A stretch of 64,000 bases of DNA from an uncultured Thalassolituus sp. (GTDB taxonomy: Bacteria; Pseudomonadota; Gammaproteobacteria; Pseudomonadales; Oceanobacteraceae): assembly GCA_913061435.1 (NCBI GenBank), contig CAJXUK010000002.1:1-64000 (forward strand), in the 5' to 3' direction. Positions 45,317 through 55,424 of this stretch are shown here, in pieces. Position 1 is the stretch's first letter. The number at the start of each line of letters is the position of its first letter. A program made the translations under genes and the position numbers. Below the pieces are notes generated by a model. It saw only the letters and a program-made list of their open reading frames with translations, was not told where the DNA came from and searched no databases.

Positions 45317-46308
45317 TACCATTGCAAACGTCTGCCTTCTCGCACTAATAACCAAATAAAAACAGGTGCACCCAGTAAGGCAGTAACTATGCCTATAGGC
45401 AATTCTGCAGGAGCAATAATGGTGCGGGCAATGCCATCGGCAATCACCAATAGCGTGCCACCTAAAATAAACGTGAGGGGTAACAGATAGCGATGGCTTG
45501 CGCCCACTAACATACGCCCAATATGAGGGGTTACTAAGCCAATAAAACCAATAATGCCGCAAGCAGAAACGGCCAAGGCTGCCAGTAATGCCACCAGCAC
45601 AATGCTATGTTTTTGCAAGCGTTTAACATCCACTCCCATGGTATTTGCTTCTGCCTGACCTAACAAAATAGCATCCAATTTTCTATGTTGTCTAGGCAAC
45701 CACATACACACTATAAGTAGTGCAATTGAACATAAAACCACCCAAAAATAATTAGCGCTGGCTAAGCTACCTAACGACCAAAAAGTAATGTGGCGAAGTG
45801 CGCTGTCGGTAGCTAAATAGGTCAGCAATCCAATTAAAGATGCGGCAACAACATTAATAGCAATTCCGGCTAAAATTAATAAGGCCATGCCTCCGGGTAA
45901 ATCACTGCGTCCGAGTTTTAATACCGCTACAGTCGCTAACACTCCGCCAACAAACGCCGCTAATGGAATGTAATATTGCGCGTTTACCTGCAATAATTCG
46001 GCGGCCACTATTATTAACGCCGCCCCCAATGCAGCGCCTGCTGACACCCCAATTAAACTGGGATCTGCCAACGGATTGCGCACATTGCTTTGGATCATTA
46101 CCCCGGCCAAAGACAAACTCGCCCCAACCACAAATGCCAACAGCACTCGCGGCATGCGTATATTCCACAAAATATTATGGCCGATATCGCTATTTAACAA
46201 ACTGTGCGCATCGATACTGCCTAAAAAAAGCGCAGCAATACAAATCGTTAAGCTTAACAGCAGGCCAATAACCCAGCCAAAGGGGGATACTAAAAGTTTT
46301 TTAATCAT
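45316..46308 (-). CDS. FecCD-family ABC transporter permease
   Basis: 330 residues, about nine to ten membrane helices. Family features: RMPRVLLAFVVGASLSLAGVMIQSNVRNPLADPSLIGVSAGAALGA near residue 50 and the coupling region GIIGFIGLVTPHIGRMLVGASHR near 245. Single permease that works as a homodimer with the ATPase that overlaps it. Divergent from the Rieske gene 50 bases away. No Fur box recognised by eye. Confidence 0.88.
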   Translation of the reverse strand: MIKKLLVSPFGWVIGLLLSLTICIAALFLGSIDAHSLLNSDIGHNILWNIRMPRVLLAFVVGASLSLAGVMIQSNVRNPLADPSLIGVSAGAALGAALIIVAAELLQVNAQYYIPLAAFVGGVLATVAVLKLGRSDLPGGMALLILAGIAINVVAASLIGLLTYLATDSALRHITFWSLGSLASANYFWVVLCSIALLIVCMWLPRQHRKLDAILLGQAEANTMGVDVKRLQKHSIVLVALLAALAVSACGIIGFIGLVTPHIGRMLVGASHRYLLPLTFILGGTLLVIADGIARTIIAPAELPIGIVTALLGAPVFIWLLVREGRRLQW

Positions 46309-46357
46309 AGATAATCAGGGCTAACATAGGGCTTCCATCAACCTAAAGGGGAAAAGT

Positions 46358-46681
46358 ATGACCATTCTATGCCATAGCAGCGAGATTGCAGAGGGAAAAA
46401 GCAAAGGTTTTCAATTAGACAAGCGATTTGTATTTGCGGTTAAGAAAAACAATCAAATTTACGTATATGAAAATTCTTGCCCACACCTAGGTATCCAACT
46501 TGAGTGGCAAACTGACCAATTTTTAGACAGTGAAGGCTCCTTGATTCAATGCAGCACTCATGGGGCATTATTTAAAATAGAAGATGGCGAGTGCTTATCT
46601 GGGCCTTGTTTGGGCCAGTCACTAATCGCACTGAATTTCACGATTAATGACCAGCAAATGATAGAGCTGAAGTCGGATTGA
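46358..46681 (+). CDS. Small Rieske [2Fe-2S] protein
   Basis: 107 residues forming one Rieske domain: CPHLGIQLEW and CSTHGALF give the C-x-H...C-x2-H cluster ligands, 18 residues or so apart with DSEGSLIQ between. Resembles NirD or biphenyl-dioxygenase-type ferredoxin components; the redox partner is unknown. AGGGG precedes the ATG. Not obviously connected with the divergent ABC importer. Confidence 0.87.
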   Translation: MTILCHSSEIAEGKSKGFQLDKRFVFAVKKNNQIYVYENSCPHLGIQLEWQTDQFLDSEGSLIQCSTHGALFKIEDGECLSGPCLGQSLIALNFTINDQQMIELKSD

Positions 46682-46734
46682 TAACTTAATGCGATTCAAC
46701 TGCTCAGAGCATCAGATAATGTCTCGAGATTGGG

Positions 46735-46995
46735 TTATTCAGACGCTTCTTGAATCGACTCTTTAATGCCATCAATACCTTTTTTAAACGATTCTTTAGC
46801 TTTTTCTAAACCGTCTTCAATGCCTTCTTCTACACCTTCTTCAATTTTGTCAGCATTGCTGTATTCAAGTTTATCCAGCAGGGATTGTTTTTCAAACGGA
46901 TTGGCAAACAGTTCATTGTCTTGATAAATATTTGCACCCATCCAAGCCAGTAAGATCATCACCGGCAATGAAAATAACTTTGGTAAAATACTCAT
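46735..46995 (-). CDS. Hypothetical single-span membrane protein
   Basis: 86 residues: an N-terminal hydrophobic segment (LFSLPVMILLAWMGANIY, about 6-23) followed by a very acidic amphipathic helical region with repeating EEG/EDG/KES units (KIEEGVEEGIEDGLEKAKESFKKGIDGIKE in parts). No family known. Orientation suggests a short envelope-anchored helix. The overlap with sfsA is none; 65 bases separate them. Confidence 0.6.
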   Translation of the reverse strand: MSILPKLFSLPVMILLAWMGANIYQDNELFANPFEKQSLLDKLEYSNADKIEEGVEEGIEDGLEKAKESFKKGIDGIKESIQEASE

Positions 46996-47060
46996 ATAAT
47001 TTTCCTTTTTATATCGGTTTTTTAATGAATTCTAAATCTATTAGAATTTGAAATTGTTGG

Positions 47061-47780
47061 TTAAATGCATACCTTGAGCCCATGCTTTAACATCATGCCT
47101 TGCGCCTGAAACTCCACTTGATAAGCGAGCACTTCAACCCCCGCTGCAATCACTTCACGTAGTTTTTCAGCATAAACGGGGTCAATCTGCTCTGCAACCC
47201 GTACTTGTTGAATACCTTCATGGGGTACGCAAAAAAACAATATGCTGCGATGTCCTTCAGCCTTTAAACGCTGCAGCACCTGCAGGTGTTTTAATCCTCT
47301 GCTAGTCACGGCATCAGGAAAATAACCAATATTGTTCTCTGCCAACAGGGTGACACTCTTTACTTCGATAAAGGTTTGATTTTCATCATTAGTGATCAAA
47401 AAATCCAATCGCCCTTCATCAACAACCGGTTCACTTTTTAAGCACTTAGGGCTACTCACCGGGATTTCTATGATGCTATTAGCCAGTAGGGCTTCTTTCA
47501 CCAACTGATTAGCGCGAGCGGTATTTATACAGGCTTTATACTGCCCCCCAACCTCTACCCACTCCCAGCTCAATGGTAATTTTCGCTTTGGATTTTGACT
47601 GTCAAACAACCAAACTCGAGCACCTGTATCTTTACAGTTAGTCATTGAACCCGTATTGGCACAATGGGCGGTAATAATCTCACCCGCCCTGTCTGGCGGG
47701 CTTAGCAATTCAATATCGGCTAAAAATCGCTTATAACGCTGCACTAATTTACCGGTTAACAAAGGGCGATCGTAATCCAT
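47061..47780 (-). CDS. sfsA: SfsA family DNA/RNA nuclease-like protein
   Basis: 239 residues. N-terminal OB-like part (LVQRYKRFLADIEL, AHCANTGSMTNCKDTGARVWL) and a PD-(D/E)XK-type core: DEGRLDFLIT with Asp, FIEVKSVTLL with E-x-K, and FPDAVTSRGLKHLQVLQRLKAEGHRSILFFCV. Named for sugar-fermentation stimulation in E. coli; molecular role unsettled. Gene order sfsA-aminotransferase-dksA is common in gammaproteobacteria. Confidence 0.93.
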   Translation of the reverse strand: MDYDRPLLTGKLVQRYKRFLADIELLSPPDRAGEIITAHCANTGSMTNCKDTGARVWLFDSQNPKRKLPLSWEWVEVGGQYKACINTARANQLVKEALLANSIIEIPVSSPKCLKSEPVVDEGRLDFLITNDENQTFIEVKSVTLLAENNIGYFPDAVTSRGLKHLQVLQRLKAEGHRSILFFCVPHEGIQQVRVAEQIDPVYAEKLREVIAAGVEVLAYQVEFQAQGMMLKHGLKVCI

Positions 47781-47798
47781 AATTCTTCACTCTTTTAA

Positions 47799-48995
47799 TT
47801 AATGCTGTTCACTCACCCATTGCTGAATACGGGCAATGGCTTGCTGTAAGCGCTCAATGTTTGTGGTGTAAGCAAAACGCACAAACAAATTGGCATTATG
47901 ATCGCCAAAGTCAAAGCCAGGGGTGATCGCAACCCCGGTATCTTGTAATAACTGCTGACAAAAAGTCTGGGTATCTTGGGTAAGGTCACTGGCATCGGCA
48001 TAAATATAAAAGGCACCATCGGGCACCACCGGAATTTTAAAGCCTAATTTAGGCAGTTCTGCTAATAAGTAATCACGGCGTTGTTGTAGTTCTAATCGGC
48101 GCTCTTCCATAATAGCTAATGAATCTTCGTCAAACGCTGCCATGGCAGCATGTTGAGACGGCGTGGTCGGCGCTAGAAATAAATTTTGTGCCAAGCGCTC
48201 AATTACTGGAATGTAATCTTCTGGCACAACCATCCAGCCCAAGCGCCAACCGGTCATGCCAAAGTATTTAGAAAAAGAGTTGAGCACAATCACGTTATCG
48301 CCCAACGCTAATGCCGTTTGCGGGCGCTTACCGGCAAATTTACTGTCTTTACCGTCGTGATAGGTTAAGCCGTGATAAATTTCATCCACCCATAGCTCGC
48401 CTCCTTGTTGTGCCGTCGTAACCGCTATTTCTTCTAATTCTTGATGCGACAACATGGCCCCGGTCGGATTAGCCGGACTGGCGATTAATACTGCCTTACT
48501 TTTACTTTTTGTCCAATGCTGGCGAATGTGCTGTGGCGTTAATTGAAATTCGCTATCAGCAGAGGTGGCTATTAAACGTCCTCTTGCTTCAAATACTCGA
48601 GCAAAGTGACGGTTACACGGATAACCGGGATCTGCCATTAACAGCTCATCACCTTCTTCTAAACGCGCTGCCATTAATAATAGCAGCGCCCCGGAAGCCC
48701 CAGGCGTGATGGCAATGCGGTTTGCGGAAACCGCTACGCCATAACGTGCTTGATAAAAATCTGCTATCTTTTGACGTAATTCAGGCAATCCTAAGGCTGG
48801 GGTGTAATGGGTTTTACCCGCTGCTAAAGCATCGATTCCAGCTTGTATAATAGGTTGCGGTGTGTCGAAGTCAGGCTCGCCAATTTCAAGGTGAATCACA
48901 TCAACACCTTTAGCAGCTAATGCTTGTGCTTGCTTTAAAATAGCCATAACCTGAAAAGGTGCTATTTCGTCTGTACGAGATGCAAATCCGGTCAA
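47799..48995 (-). CDS. Class I/II PLP aminotransferase
   Basis: 398 residues. PLP lysine in NSFSKYFGMTGWRLGW (about residue 241); also LEIGEPDFDTP, NPTGAML, and RFAYTTNIERLQQAI with the substrate-carboxylate Arg. Belongs to the AspC/YfdZ-like group, probably using aspartate, alanine or an aromatic amino acid with 2-oxoglutarate; specificity cannot be read. Upstream of sfsA on the same strand, 18 bases apart. Confidence 0.87.
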   Translation of the reverse strand: MTGFASRTDEIAPFQVMAILKQAQALAAKGVDVIHLEIGEPDFDTPQPIIQAGIDALAAGKTHYTPALGLPELRQKIADFYQARYGVAVSANRIAITPGASGALLLLMAARLEEGDELLMADPGYPCNRHFARVFEARGRLIATSADSEFQLTPQHIRQHWTKSKSKAVLIASPANPTGAMLSHQELEEIAVTTAQQGGELWVDEIYHGLTYHDGKDSKFAGKRPQTALALGDNVIVLNSFSKYFGMTGWRLGWMVVPEDYIPVIERLAQNLFLAPTTPSQHAAMAAFDEDSLAIMEERRLELQQRRDYLLAELPKLGFKIPVVPDGAFYIYADASDLTQDTQTFCQQLLQDTGVAITPGFDFGDHNANLFVRFAYTTNIERLQQAIARIQQWVSEQH

Positions 48996-49236
48996 AATGA
49001 ATCCTATTTTAATAATTGATCGTATAAATAGGGTTATTGTGACAGATTTGCTTTACCACACCACTAAACTGTTAATATTATTGAAGAAATTTGCACAAGC
49101 GTATGGTAACGAAGGATTTTATCTGGTAGCTTGCCTGCGTTAAAAAATTAAGCGTTCAACGTTAGGAAGAACGTACGGATTAATGCTCTGTTCGAGACAA
49201 GTTCGAACCCTGTAGCGATATGAGGCTGCTGCGATT

Positions 49237-49671
49237 ATGTCAGAAGATAATAAAGCTTTTGCAATTACAACCTTCACACCTTATGAAGAAAAGGCTGGTG
49301 AAGAGTATATGAACATCGAACAACGTAAACATTTCAGCATGATTCTTGCTAATTGGAAGCAAGAATTAATGGAAGAAGTTGATCGTACTAAAGAACATAT
49401 GCAATCCGAAGCGAATAACGCCGCTGACCCGAGTGATCGTGCCAGCCAAGAAGAAGAATTCAGCTTAGAATTGCGTGCTCGTGATCGAGAACGTAAGTTG
49501 ATTAAGAAAATCAACAAAACGTTAGAGTTAATCGAGAAAGACGATTATGGTTTTTGTGAAGAGTGTGGTGTTGAAATCGGTATTCGCCGCTTAGAAGCAC
49601 GCCCTACCGCAAACCTTTGCATCGACTGTAAAACTCTTGCCGAAATTAAAGAACGTCAGCTAGGCGTATAG
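49237..49671 (+). CDS. dksA: RNA polymerase secondary-channel regulator DksA
   Basis: 144 residues: the coiled coil (about 30-110) has the tip [12 protein letters not shown] with the two functional Asp residues, and the zinc finger is CEEC...CIDC. Works with ppGpp to reset transcription in the stringent response. Its leader (about 49020-49236) contains small inverted repeats, e.g. GTTCGA at 49190 with TCGAAC at 49203. gluQRS follows 36 bases later, as in E. coli. Confidence 0.95.
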   Translation: MSEDNKAFAITTFTPYEEKAGEEYMNIEQRKHFSMILANWKQELMEEVDRTKEHMQSEANNAADPSDRASQEEEFSLELRARDRERKLIKKINKTLELIEKDDYGFCEECGVEIGIRRLEARPTANLCIDCKTLAEIKERQLGV

Positions 49672-49707
49672 TTGTATGTTGATTAATCATTAAACTTTGA
49701 TTATTTA

Positions 49708-50625
49708 ATGCTTAATAACTCGCGCTACTCAACGACCAATATGCCTTATATTGGTCGTTTTGCTCCCTCGCCAACAGGCCCCTTACATTTTGGTTCTTTG
49801 TTAGCCGCCCTCGCCAGTTATTTAGATGCAAAAAGCCATAAGGGTAAGTGGCTGATTAGAATTGAAGACCTTGACCCTCCTCGCGAAATGGCAAACGCCA
49901 AAAACCTTATTCTAGAAACGTTAGATGCTTACCAACTATATTCTGACGATGCCATTGTTTTTCAAAGTGAGCGCAGCGCGCTATACCAAGCTGCCCTCGA
50001 CCAGCTGATAAAGCAAGATTACGTCTTCCCTTGCTCTTGTTCGCGTAAGCAACTGATCGCAGTTAACGGTGTTCATTTTGGCAACTGTTGTCGTGACCTT
50101 ACCGACAATTCAACACCTTTTGCTTGGCGCTTTGATTGCCAAAAAGCCATACAAACCGACCCTGTTTCATTTAACGATTTACTACAGGGGCATTTTCATC
50201 AATCATTACAGCACGACATTGGTGATTTTGTTGTTAAGCGCAAAGACCTGCTATGGGCTTATCAACTGGCTATGGTTGTGGATGATTTTCAACAAGGTGT
50301 GACACACGTTGTAAGAGGCATAGACCTAATCGACTCTACTCTGCGCCAAAATATGCTGCAGCAAGCACTCGGTTATACGCAACCTCAATATGCCCATATT
50401 CCGGTTGCTTGCGCCGATAACGGGCAAAAACTCAGTAAACAAAATTTAGCCCCAGCATTAGATATTCAACATCCTGTAGAGAATATTTGGCGAGCTTTGT
50501 CGTGGCTAGGACAAAAACCGCCAAAAAAATTACAATCTAGTAGCGTCAAAGAATTGTTATCCTGGGGTGTTGAACATTGGCAACCATTAAATCTATCCGG
50601 CATAAAGAGCAAATCTGCTGAATAA
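49708..50625 (+). CDS. gluQ: Glutamyl-Q tRNA(Asp) synthetase
   Basis: 305 residues (294 if the ATG at 49741 is used, which fits E. coli better, MPYIGRFAPSP). Truncated class I synthetase: HIGH-like PSPTGPLHFGS, KMSKS-like KLSKQN, and Cys zinc site CSCSRKQ...CCR. Attaches glutamate to queuosine in tRNA-Asp; lacks an anticodon domain. Upstream of the cbr genes as in Pseudomonas. Confidence 0.92.
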   Translation: MLNNSRYSTTNMPYIGRFAPSPTGPLHFGSLLAALASYLDAKSHKGKWLIRIEDLDPPREMANAKNLILETLDAYQLYSDDAIVFQSERSALYQAALDQLIKQDYVFPCSCSRKQLIAVNGVHFGNCCRDLTDNSTPFAWRFDCQKAIQTDPVSFNDLLQGHFHQSLQHDIGDFVVKRKDLLWAYQLAMVVDDFQQGVTHVVRGIDLIDSTLRQNMLQQALGYTQPQYAHIPVACADNGQKLSKQNLAPALDIQHPVENIWRALSWLGQKPPKKLQSSSVKELLSWGVEHWQPLNLSGIKSKSAE

Positions 50626-50681
50626 ATGGTTATATGTTACCCTCAGTAACACTTTATATAGTTAATTAAACAGAGCCTGTT

Positions 50682-50858
50682 ATGTACAATTATCGTGTCG
50701 CACTGCTCGTGGTGTTTGGCTTATATGTCTTTTCCCCCGTGGTAATTGACTGGTGGTTAGCCCCCAATGGCGCTTGGTATCACCCGTTCGCTATTTGGTT
50801 TTTGCTAATCGCCGCTCACATATTTGTTGGTTTTAAGCGAGGTTCGGATGAGCTTTAG
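50682..50858 (+). CDS. cbrX: CbrX-like small membrane protein
   Basis: 58 residues with two hydrophobic helices (VALLVVFGLYVFSPVVIDWW and YHPFAIWFLLIAAHIFVGF) and end KRGSDEL. It overlaps the cbrA start by 11 bases (the ATG of cbrA lies inside its last codons), so cbrA translation is probably coupled to it. Position and size match cbrX, the short gene ahead of cbrA in pseudomonads. Confidence 0.75.
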   Translation: MYNYRVALLVVFGLYVFSPVVIDWWLAPNGAWYHPFAIWFLLIAAHIFVGFKRGSDEL

Positions 50859-53850
50859 CTTATTACAATTAAGCCTAATCATTATAGGTTACTTATTTTT
50901 TCTATTTTCTGCTGCTTATGTAGTGGATCGCGGTTGGATTCCTAAGCGTATTGTTCGTCACCCGATTGTATATGTTTTGTCTTTGGGTGTTTATGCCAGC
51001 GCTTGGGCATTTTACGGCTCGGTTTCTATGGCCGAGCAATATGGCTATGGTTTTCTGGCCTACTATCTAGGGATAAGTGGCGCTTTTTTGCTTTCTCCTA
51101 TTTTATTAAAGCCTATTTTACACATTACCAGCACGTATCAGTTGAGTTCATTAGCCGACTTATTTGCCTTTCGCTACCGCAGCCGCTTGGCTGGGGTTAT
51201 TGTTACTTTATTCACACTTGCGGTAGCGTTACCACTATTAACTCTACAAATAGCTGCAGTTGCCGAAAGCATGCACTTATTAAATGCCGAACTGCCTTCG
51301 TCAACCTTGGCTTTTGCCTTTTGCTTAACCATGGTGCTGTTTGCTATTTTGTTTGGTGCACGCCATGTTTCACCGCGCGAAAAACACGAAGGACTGATAT
51401 TTGCCCTAGCTTTTGAGTCTTTGTTTAAGCTCATTGCCATTACAGTATTGGGTGTTATTGCACTATTTTTTGTATTTGATGGCTCGGGGGATATGCAAAA
51501 CTGGATTTCTTCCAATCAAGAACAGCTTATTAGTGGCCATACCAGCTTACAAGAAGGCCCTTGGCGCACCTTACTGCTAGTTTTTTTTGCGGCGGCCGTG
51601 GTTGCTCCCCACATGTTTCATGTCACCTTTACCGAAAATCTTAATCCTCAAGCTTTACGCCAAGCCAGCTGGGGCCTTCCTCTTTTCTTATTACTAATGA
51701 GCCTATCTGTGCCACCAATTTTGTGGGCTGGCGTATATTTGAACGTGGATGCACCAACCGAATTTTATGCCTTAGGTATTGGTATGGCATTAAATTCAGA
51801 AGCATTGGTAATAATGGTATTTGCTGGAGGGCTAGCCGCAGCTTCTGGGGTCATTATTGTAACCACCTTGGCCACGGCCGCTATGTTTCTAAATCATATT
51901 ATCTTACCCAGCTATACACCCAGCCCTAGATTCGACTTTTATAAATGGTTGTTGTGGACAAGAAGACTTTTAATCGCCTCTATTTTACTGGGTGCATACT
52001 GGTTCTACAGCATGGTTAGTGGCAATGTTGAAATTACCTTACTGGGGATTTTGGCTTTTGTCGCTGCCGTTCAGTTCTTGCCTGGGGTTTTAGGTGTTTT
52101 GTACTGGCCAACGGCCAACCGCTGGGGGCTAATAAGCGGACTGACCGCCGGTATTCTTGTTTGGCTTTTTACACTCTTGTTGCCATTGGCAAAATTAACC
52201 CTAGGCTGGGAATACATCATCCCACTACCCGCTACCAATATGGAAAATTGGGACGTTGCCGCCATGGGCAGTTTTGCTATTAACTTAGTTCTATTTGTAG
52301 TGATTAGTTCTGTTACCAAGCAAAAAGGCTCAGAACGTGCCGCCGCCGAAGCTTGTTCTGTCGATACCGTTTCACGCCCAAGCCGAAAGCCTCTTATGGC
52401 GAGCAACTCTAACGATGTCATCGTTTCATTGAGCAAGCCATTAGGCCGATATGTTGCAGAACGGGAAGTACACCAAGCACTGAAAGATATTGGCTTACCA
52501 TCGTATGAAGATCGCCCTTACGCCTTACGCCGCTTGCGCACTCGTTTAGAGGCCAATCTATCCGGCTTAATGGGGCCGACTGTCGCACATGACATTATCA
52601 GCTGTAATTTACCCTTTCAGAAAGACGCTGAATTAAGTGAAGACATTTATCAAATTGAACAGCGCATGGAAGGCTTTCATGATCGTTTAAGCGGCTTGGC
52701 CGGAGAGCTAGATAACTTGCGCCGTTATCACAAACAAACTCTTGAACGATTACCCATGGGTGTTTGCTCTGTATCCGACGAAGGAGAGGTTTTAATGTGG
52801 AATGCCGCTATGGCTTCACTGACTCAAATTGCTCCTAAAGACGTTACCGGTATTCGCTTAAACACGGTGGCCGATCCTTGGGGGAACATGTTGCAGAAAT
52901 TTTTGCACGACGATGCTATTCGCCAGCATAAAAAGCGTATTGAACAACAAGGTCGACCACACTGGTATAACTTGCATAAATCTATTATTCAAGCATCCGG
53001 AGGGCAACCTGGGGGAACAGTAATTTTAGTAGAAGACCAAACCGAAACACAAATGCTTGAAGAAGAACTGGTACACAGTGAGCGCTTAGCCTCTATCGGG
53101 CGTTTAGCTGCTGGGGTTGCTCACGAAATTGGCAATCCCATTACAGGTATCGATTGTCTTGCACAAAGCATGCGCTATGAAACGGATAATGCAGAAGTGT
53201 TAGAGATGGCAGATCAAATTCAAGAACAAACCAAGCGTGTTACTCGAATTGTACAGTCACTAATGAACTTTTCTCACTCGGGCAACCAGACTACCGAACA
53301 TTTGCCCGTTAATATAAGTACCTGTATCGATGAAGCCATCCAGCTATTACGTTTAAGTAGCCAAGGACGCGACATTGAATACCGCAATCAATGCGACCCA
53401 GATTGGCAAGTAGTGGGAGATTCGCAACGCTTAGTTCAGGTTTTTATTAATCTGCTTGGTAACGCGCGTGATGCCAGCCCAGATTTTAGCTGTATTCATA
53501 TATTTGGTTATGTCGATAACTATCAAGTTACCTTGCACGTGGTTGACCAAGGCAGCGGGATAGCCGAAGATAAGTTAGATCATATTTTTGACCCTTTCTT
53601 TACTACCAAAGAAGTGGGTAAAGGAACAGGATTAGGACTTGCCTTAGTCCACAACATCATCGAAGAACATTACGGACACATCAGTATTAGTAGCCCAGTC
53701 CCCGAGCACATCGAAGACCTGCAGCGTAGCTTATCTCTTGATAACACACTGCCTGCTAAAGATTCCATAAGCGCAAACAATGCCGGTGCCTGTGTCACGC
53801 TTCGTTTACCTAAGGTGCAAAACAACTTGCTTGAGGATGATTCCGAATGA
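50848..53850 (+). CDS. cbrA: Sensor histidine kinase CbrA with transporter-like domain
   Basis: 1000 residues. The N-terminal half (about 1-500) is an SLC5/sodium-solute-symporter-like domain with some 13 helices, then a connector, PAS-like domain (about 630-720), HisKA with HEIGNPITGIDCLAQ (His759) and HATPase (NLLGNARDAS, DQGSGIAEDKLDHIFDPFFTTKEVGKGTGLGL). Together with CbrB it controls use of carbon and nitrogen sources such as histidine. Start at the ATG at 50848 with GCGAGG upstream. Ends overlapping cbrB by four bases. Confidence 0.92.
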   Translation: MSFSLLQLSLIIIGYLFFLFSAAYVVDRGWIPKRIVRHPIVYVLSLGVYASAWAFYGSVSMAEQYGYGFLAYYLGISGAFLLSPILLKPILHITSTYQLSSLADLFAFRYRSRLAGVIVTLFTLAVALPLLTLQIAAVAESMHLLNAELPSSTLAFAFCLTMVLFAILFGARHVSPREKHEGLIFALAFESLFKLIAITVLGVIALFFVFDGSGDMQNWISSNQEQLISGHTSLQEGPWRTLLLVFFAAAVVAPHMFHVTFTENLNPQALRQASWGLPLFLLLMSLSVPPILWAGVYLNVDAPTEFYALGIGMALNSEALVIMVFAGGLAAASGVIIVTTLATAAMFLNHIILPSYTPSPRFDFYKWLLWTRRLLIASILLGAYWFYSMVSGNVEITLLGILAFVAAVQFLPGVLGVLYWPTANRWGLISGLTAGILVWLFTLLLPLAKLTLGWEYIIPLPATNMENWDVAAMGSFAINLVLFVVISSVTKQKGSERAAAEACSVDTVSRPSRKPLMASNSNDVIVSLSKPLGRYVAEREVHQALKDIGLPSYEDRPYALRRLRTRLEANLSGLMGPTVAHDIISCNLPFQKDAELSEDIYQIEQRMEGFHDRLSGLAGELDNLRRYHKQTLERLPMGVCSVSDEGEVLMWNAAMASLTQIAPKDVTGIRLNTVADPWGNMLQKFLHDDAIRQHKKRIEQQGRPHWYNLHKSIIQASGGQPGGTVILVEDQTETQMLEEELVHSERLASIGRLAAGVAHEIGNPITGIDCLAQSMRYETDNAEVLEMADQIQEQTKRVTRIVQSLMNFSHSGNQTTEHLPVNISTCIDEAIQLLRLSSQGRDIEYRNQCDPDWQVVGDSQRLVQVFINLLGNARDASPDFSCIHIFGYVDNYQVTLHVVDQGSGIAEDKLDHIFDPFFTTKEVGKGTGLGLALVHNIIEEHYGHISISSPVPEHIEDLQRSLSLDNTLPAKDSISANNAGACVTLRLPKVQNNLLEDDSE

Positions 53851-55268
53851 GCCGTATTTTAGTCGTCGAAGACGAAAAGATTATCCGCCAAGCGGTAAAA
53901 CGTTTGTTAGAACGCGAAGGGCACGAAATCTTTGAGGCTGATTCTCTGCATGTCGCTAAAGAGCTCAGCCTTAGTGATTATGAACTCATCATCAGTGATC
54001 TTCGCCTACCAGGAGGCAATGGCACCGAACTCATAGAGCTGGCAGGGACAACCCCCGTGTTAATTATGACCAGTTATGCCAGTCTTAGATCAGCAGTAGA
54101 TGCGATGAAATTGGGGGCTATTGATTACATTGCTAAACCTTTTGATCATGAAGAAATGCTATTAACGGTTTCACGCATACTTAAACAAAGCTCACTAAAC
54201 AAAAGCACCGACACTGGTGAAAATCACAATTCTGCTGATGCCGCTGCACCTAAAGACCTCCCTGCTTCTGGAATTATCGGTAGCAGTGATTTAATGCAAA
54301 AGTTATTCACTAAAATTCGTAAAGTCGCTCCCACCGATGCCACCGTATTGATTCAAGGTGAGTCTGGTACTGGTAAAGAGCTAGTCGCACAAGCGTTACA
54401 CAATCAAAGCCTACGCAAAGAAGCCCCTATGATTTCGGTAAACTGTGCGGCGATTCCTGAATCATTGATCGAATCAGAATTATTTGGTCATGAAAAAGGC
54501 GCTTTTACTGGGGCTGCCTCTTTGCGCCTTGGTTTGGTAGAGGCTGCCGACGGCGGTACATTGTTTTTAGATGAAATTGGCGAACTACCACTCGAAGCGC
54601 AAGCCCGGTTATTACGAGTTTTACAAGAAGGTGAAATTCGACGAGTGGGCTCCGTACAAAGCCGCAAAGTAAACGTAAGACTGATTGCGGCCACTCATAG
54701 AAACTTAAAAGAACTGGCGGCTAAAGCCGAATTTCGCGAAGATTTATACTATCGCCTCAACGTCTTAGAGTTACATTTAGCACCATTAAGAGCCCGTGGT
54801 CGAGATGTCATCGAACTAGCAGAATTTATGCTGCAACGAAATTGCGAAAAAATGAACCACGAGCCAATGGTTATTACAGAAGCTTCTCGACGGGCTATTT
54901 TACATTATCAATGGCCAGGCAACGTACGGGAGCTTGAAAATGCCATTGAGCGCGCCGTGATTCTTGCCGATGACAACAATATAACCCCCGAAAATTTAGC
55001 GATTGATGTCTCTCCGGATCAATTTGTACCTCAAAAACTAAAAGAGAATTTACTGGAACCCTCAGCGCCAGCAGCCAAGGCACCATCAACGGATGACAAT
55101 CAAGGAGATTTATCCCTAGACGATTACTTTATGCACTTTGTGTTAGAAAATGAAGAAGGCATGAATGAAACAGACCTAGCCCGCAAATTAGGGGTTTCGC
55201 GCAAATGCTTATGGGAGCGCCGTCAACGATTAGGTATTCCGCGCAAAAAAGCGAGCAAGACTAATTAG
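53847..55268 (+). CDS. cbrB: NtrC-family response regulator CbrB
   Basis: 473 residues. Receiver domain with phospho-acceptor Asp51 ([10 protein letters not shown]), sigma-54 AAA+ domain with Walker A GESGTGKE (about 171-178) and GAFTGA (218-223) for sigma-54 contact, and a Fis-type HTH ([23 protein letters not shown]). Activates sigma-54 promoters, foremost those of small RNAs of the CrcZ type. Two matching sigma-54 promoters lie just downstream of it. Confidence 0.93.
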   Translation: MSRILVVEDEKIIRQAVKRLLEREGHEIFEADSLHVAKELSLSDYELIISDLRLPGGNGTELIELAGTTPVLIMTSYASLRSAVDAMKLGAIDYIAKPFDHEEMLLTVSRILKQSSLNKSTDTGENHNSADAAAPKDLPASGIIGSSDLMQKLFTKIRKVAPTDATVLIQGESGTGKELVAQALHNQSLRKEAPMISVNCAAIPESLIESELFGHEKGAFTGAASLRLGLVEAADGGTLFLDEIGELPLEAQARLLRVLQEGEIRRVGSVQSRKVNVRLIAATHRNLKELAAKAEFREDLYYRLNVLELHLAPLRARGRDVIELAEFMLQRNCEKMNHEPMVITEASRRAILHYQWPGNVRELENAIERAVILADDNNITPENLAIDVSPDQFVPQKLKENLLEPSAPAAKAPSTDDNQGDLSLDDYFMHFVLENEEGMNETDLARKLGVSRKCLWERRQRLGIPRKKASKTN

Positions 55269-55342
55269 GTCTAAGCCAACCCTGAATAATCAGTCATAAG
55301 ACGCCAACTTGGTATCAAATCCTTACAAACAAGCCTCTAAAC

Positions 55343-55372
55343 GGTAACAAAAATAAGTGCCAATTTGTTACC
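55343..55372. promoter_or_regulatory. Inverted GGTAAC/GTTACC pair, candidate CbrB enhancer site for sRNA 1
   Basis: GGTAAC (55343-55348) and GTTACC (55367-55372) form a palindrome with 18 bases between, about 55 bases upstream of the first sigma-54 promoter. Similar TGTTAC/GTAACA sites are reported for CbrB in Pseudomonas as I recall. Confidence 0.5.
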
Positions 55373-55424
55373 TTCCTCTCAATGGTTTTTATAAGTCATT
55401 GATTATAAAGAGATTTTAAAAGTT

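Noticed and set aside
45317-45562. Upstream extension of the ABC ATPase reading frame by about 80 residues
   Set aside because: It lies wholly within the permease gene, is Cys/His/Tyr-rich and has no domain; the ATG at 45316 gives the normal protein.
49186-49212. tRNA-like T-arm sequence (GTTCGAGACAAGTTCGAACCC region) before dksA
   Set aside because: No acceptor, D or anticodon arms can be built around it; it is only a small inverted repeat in the leader.
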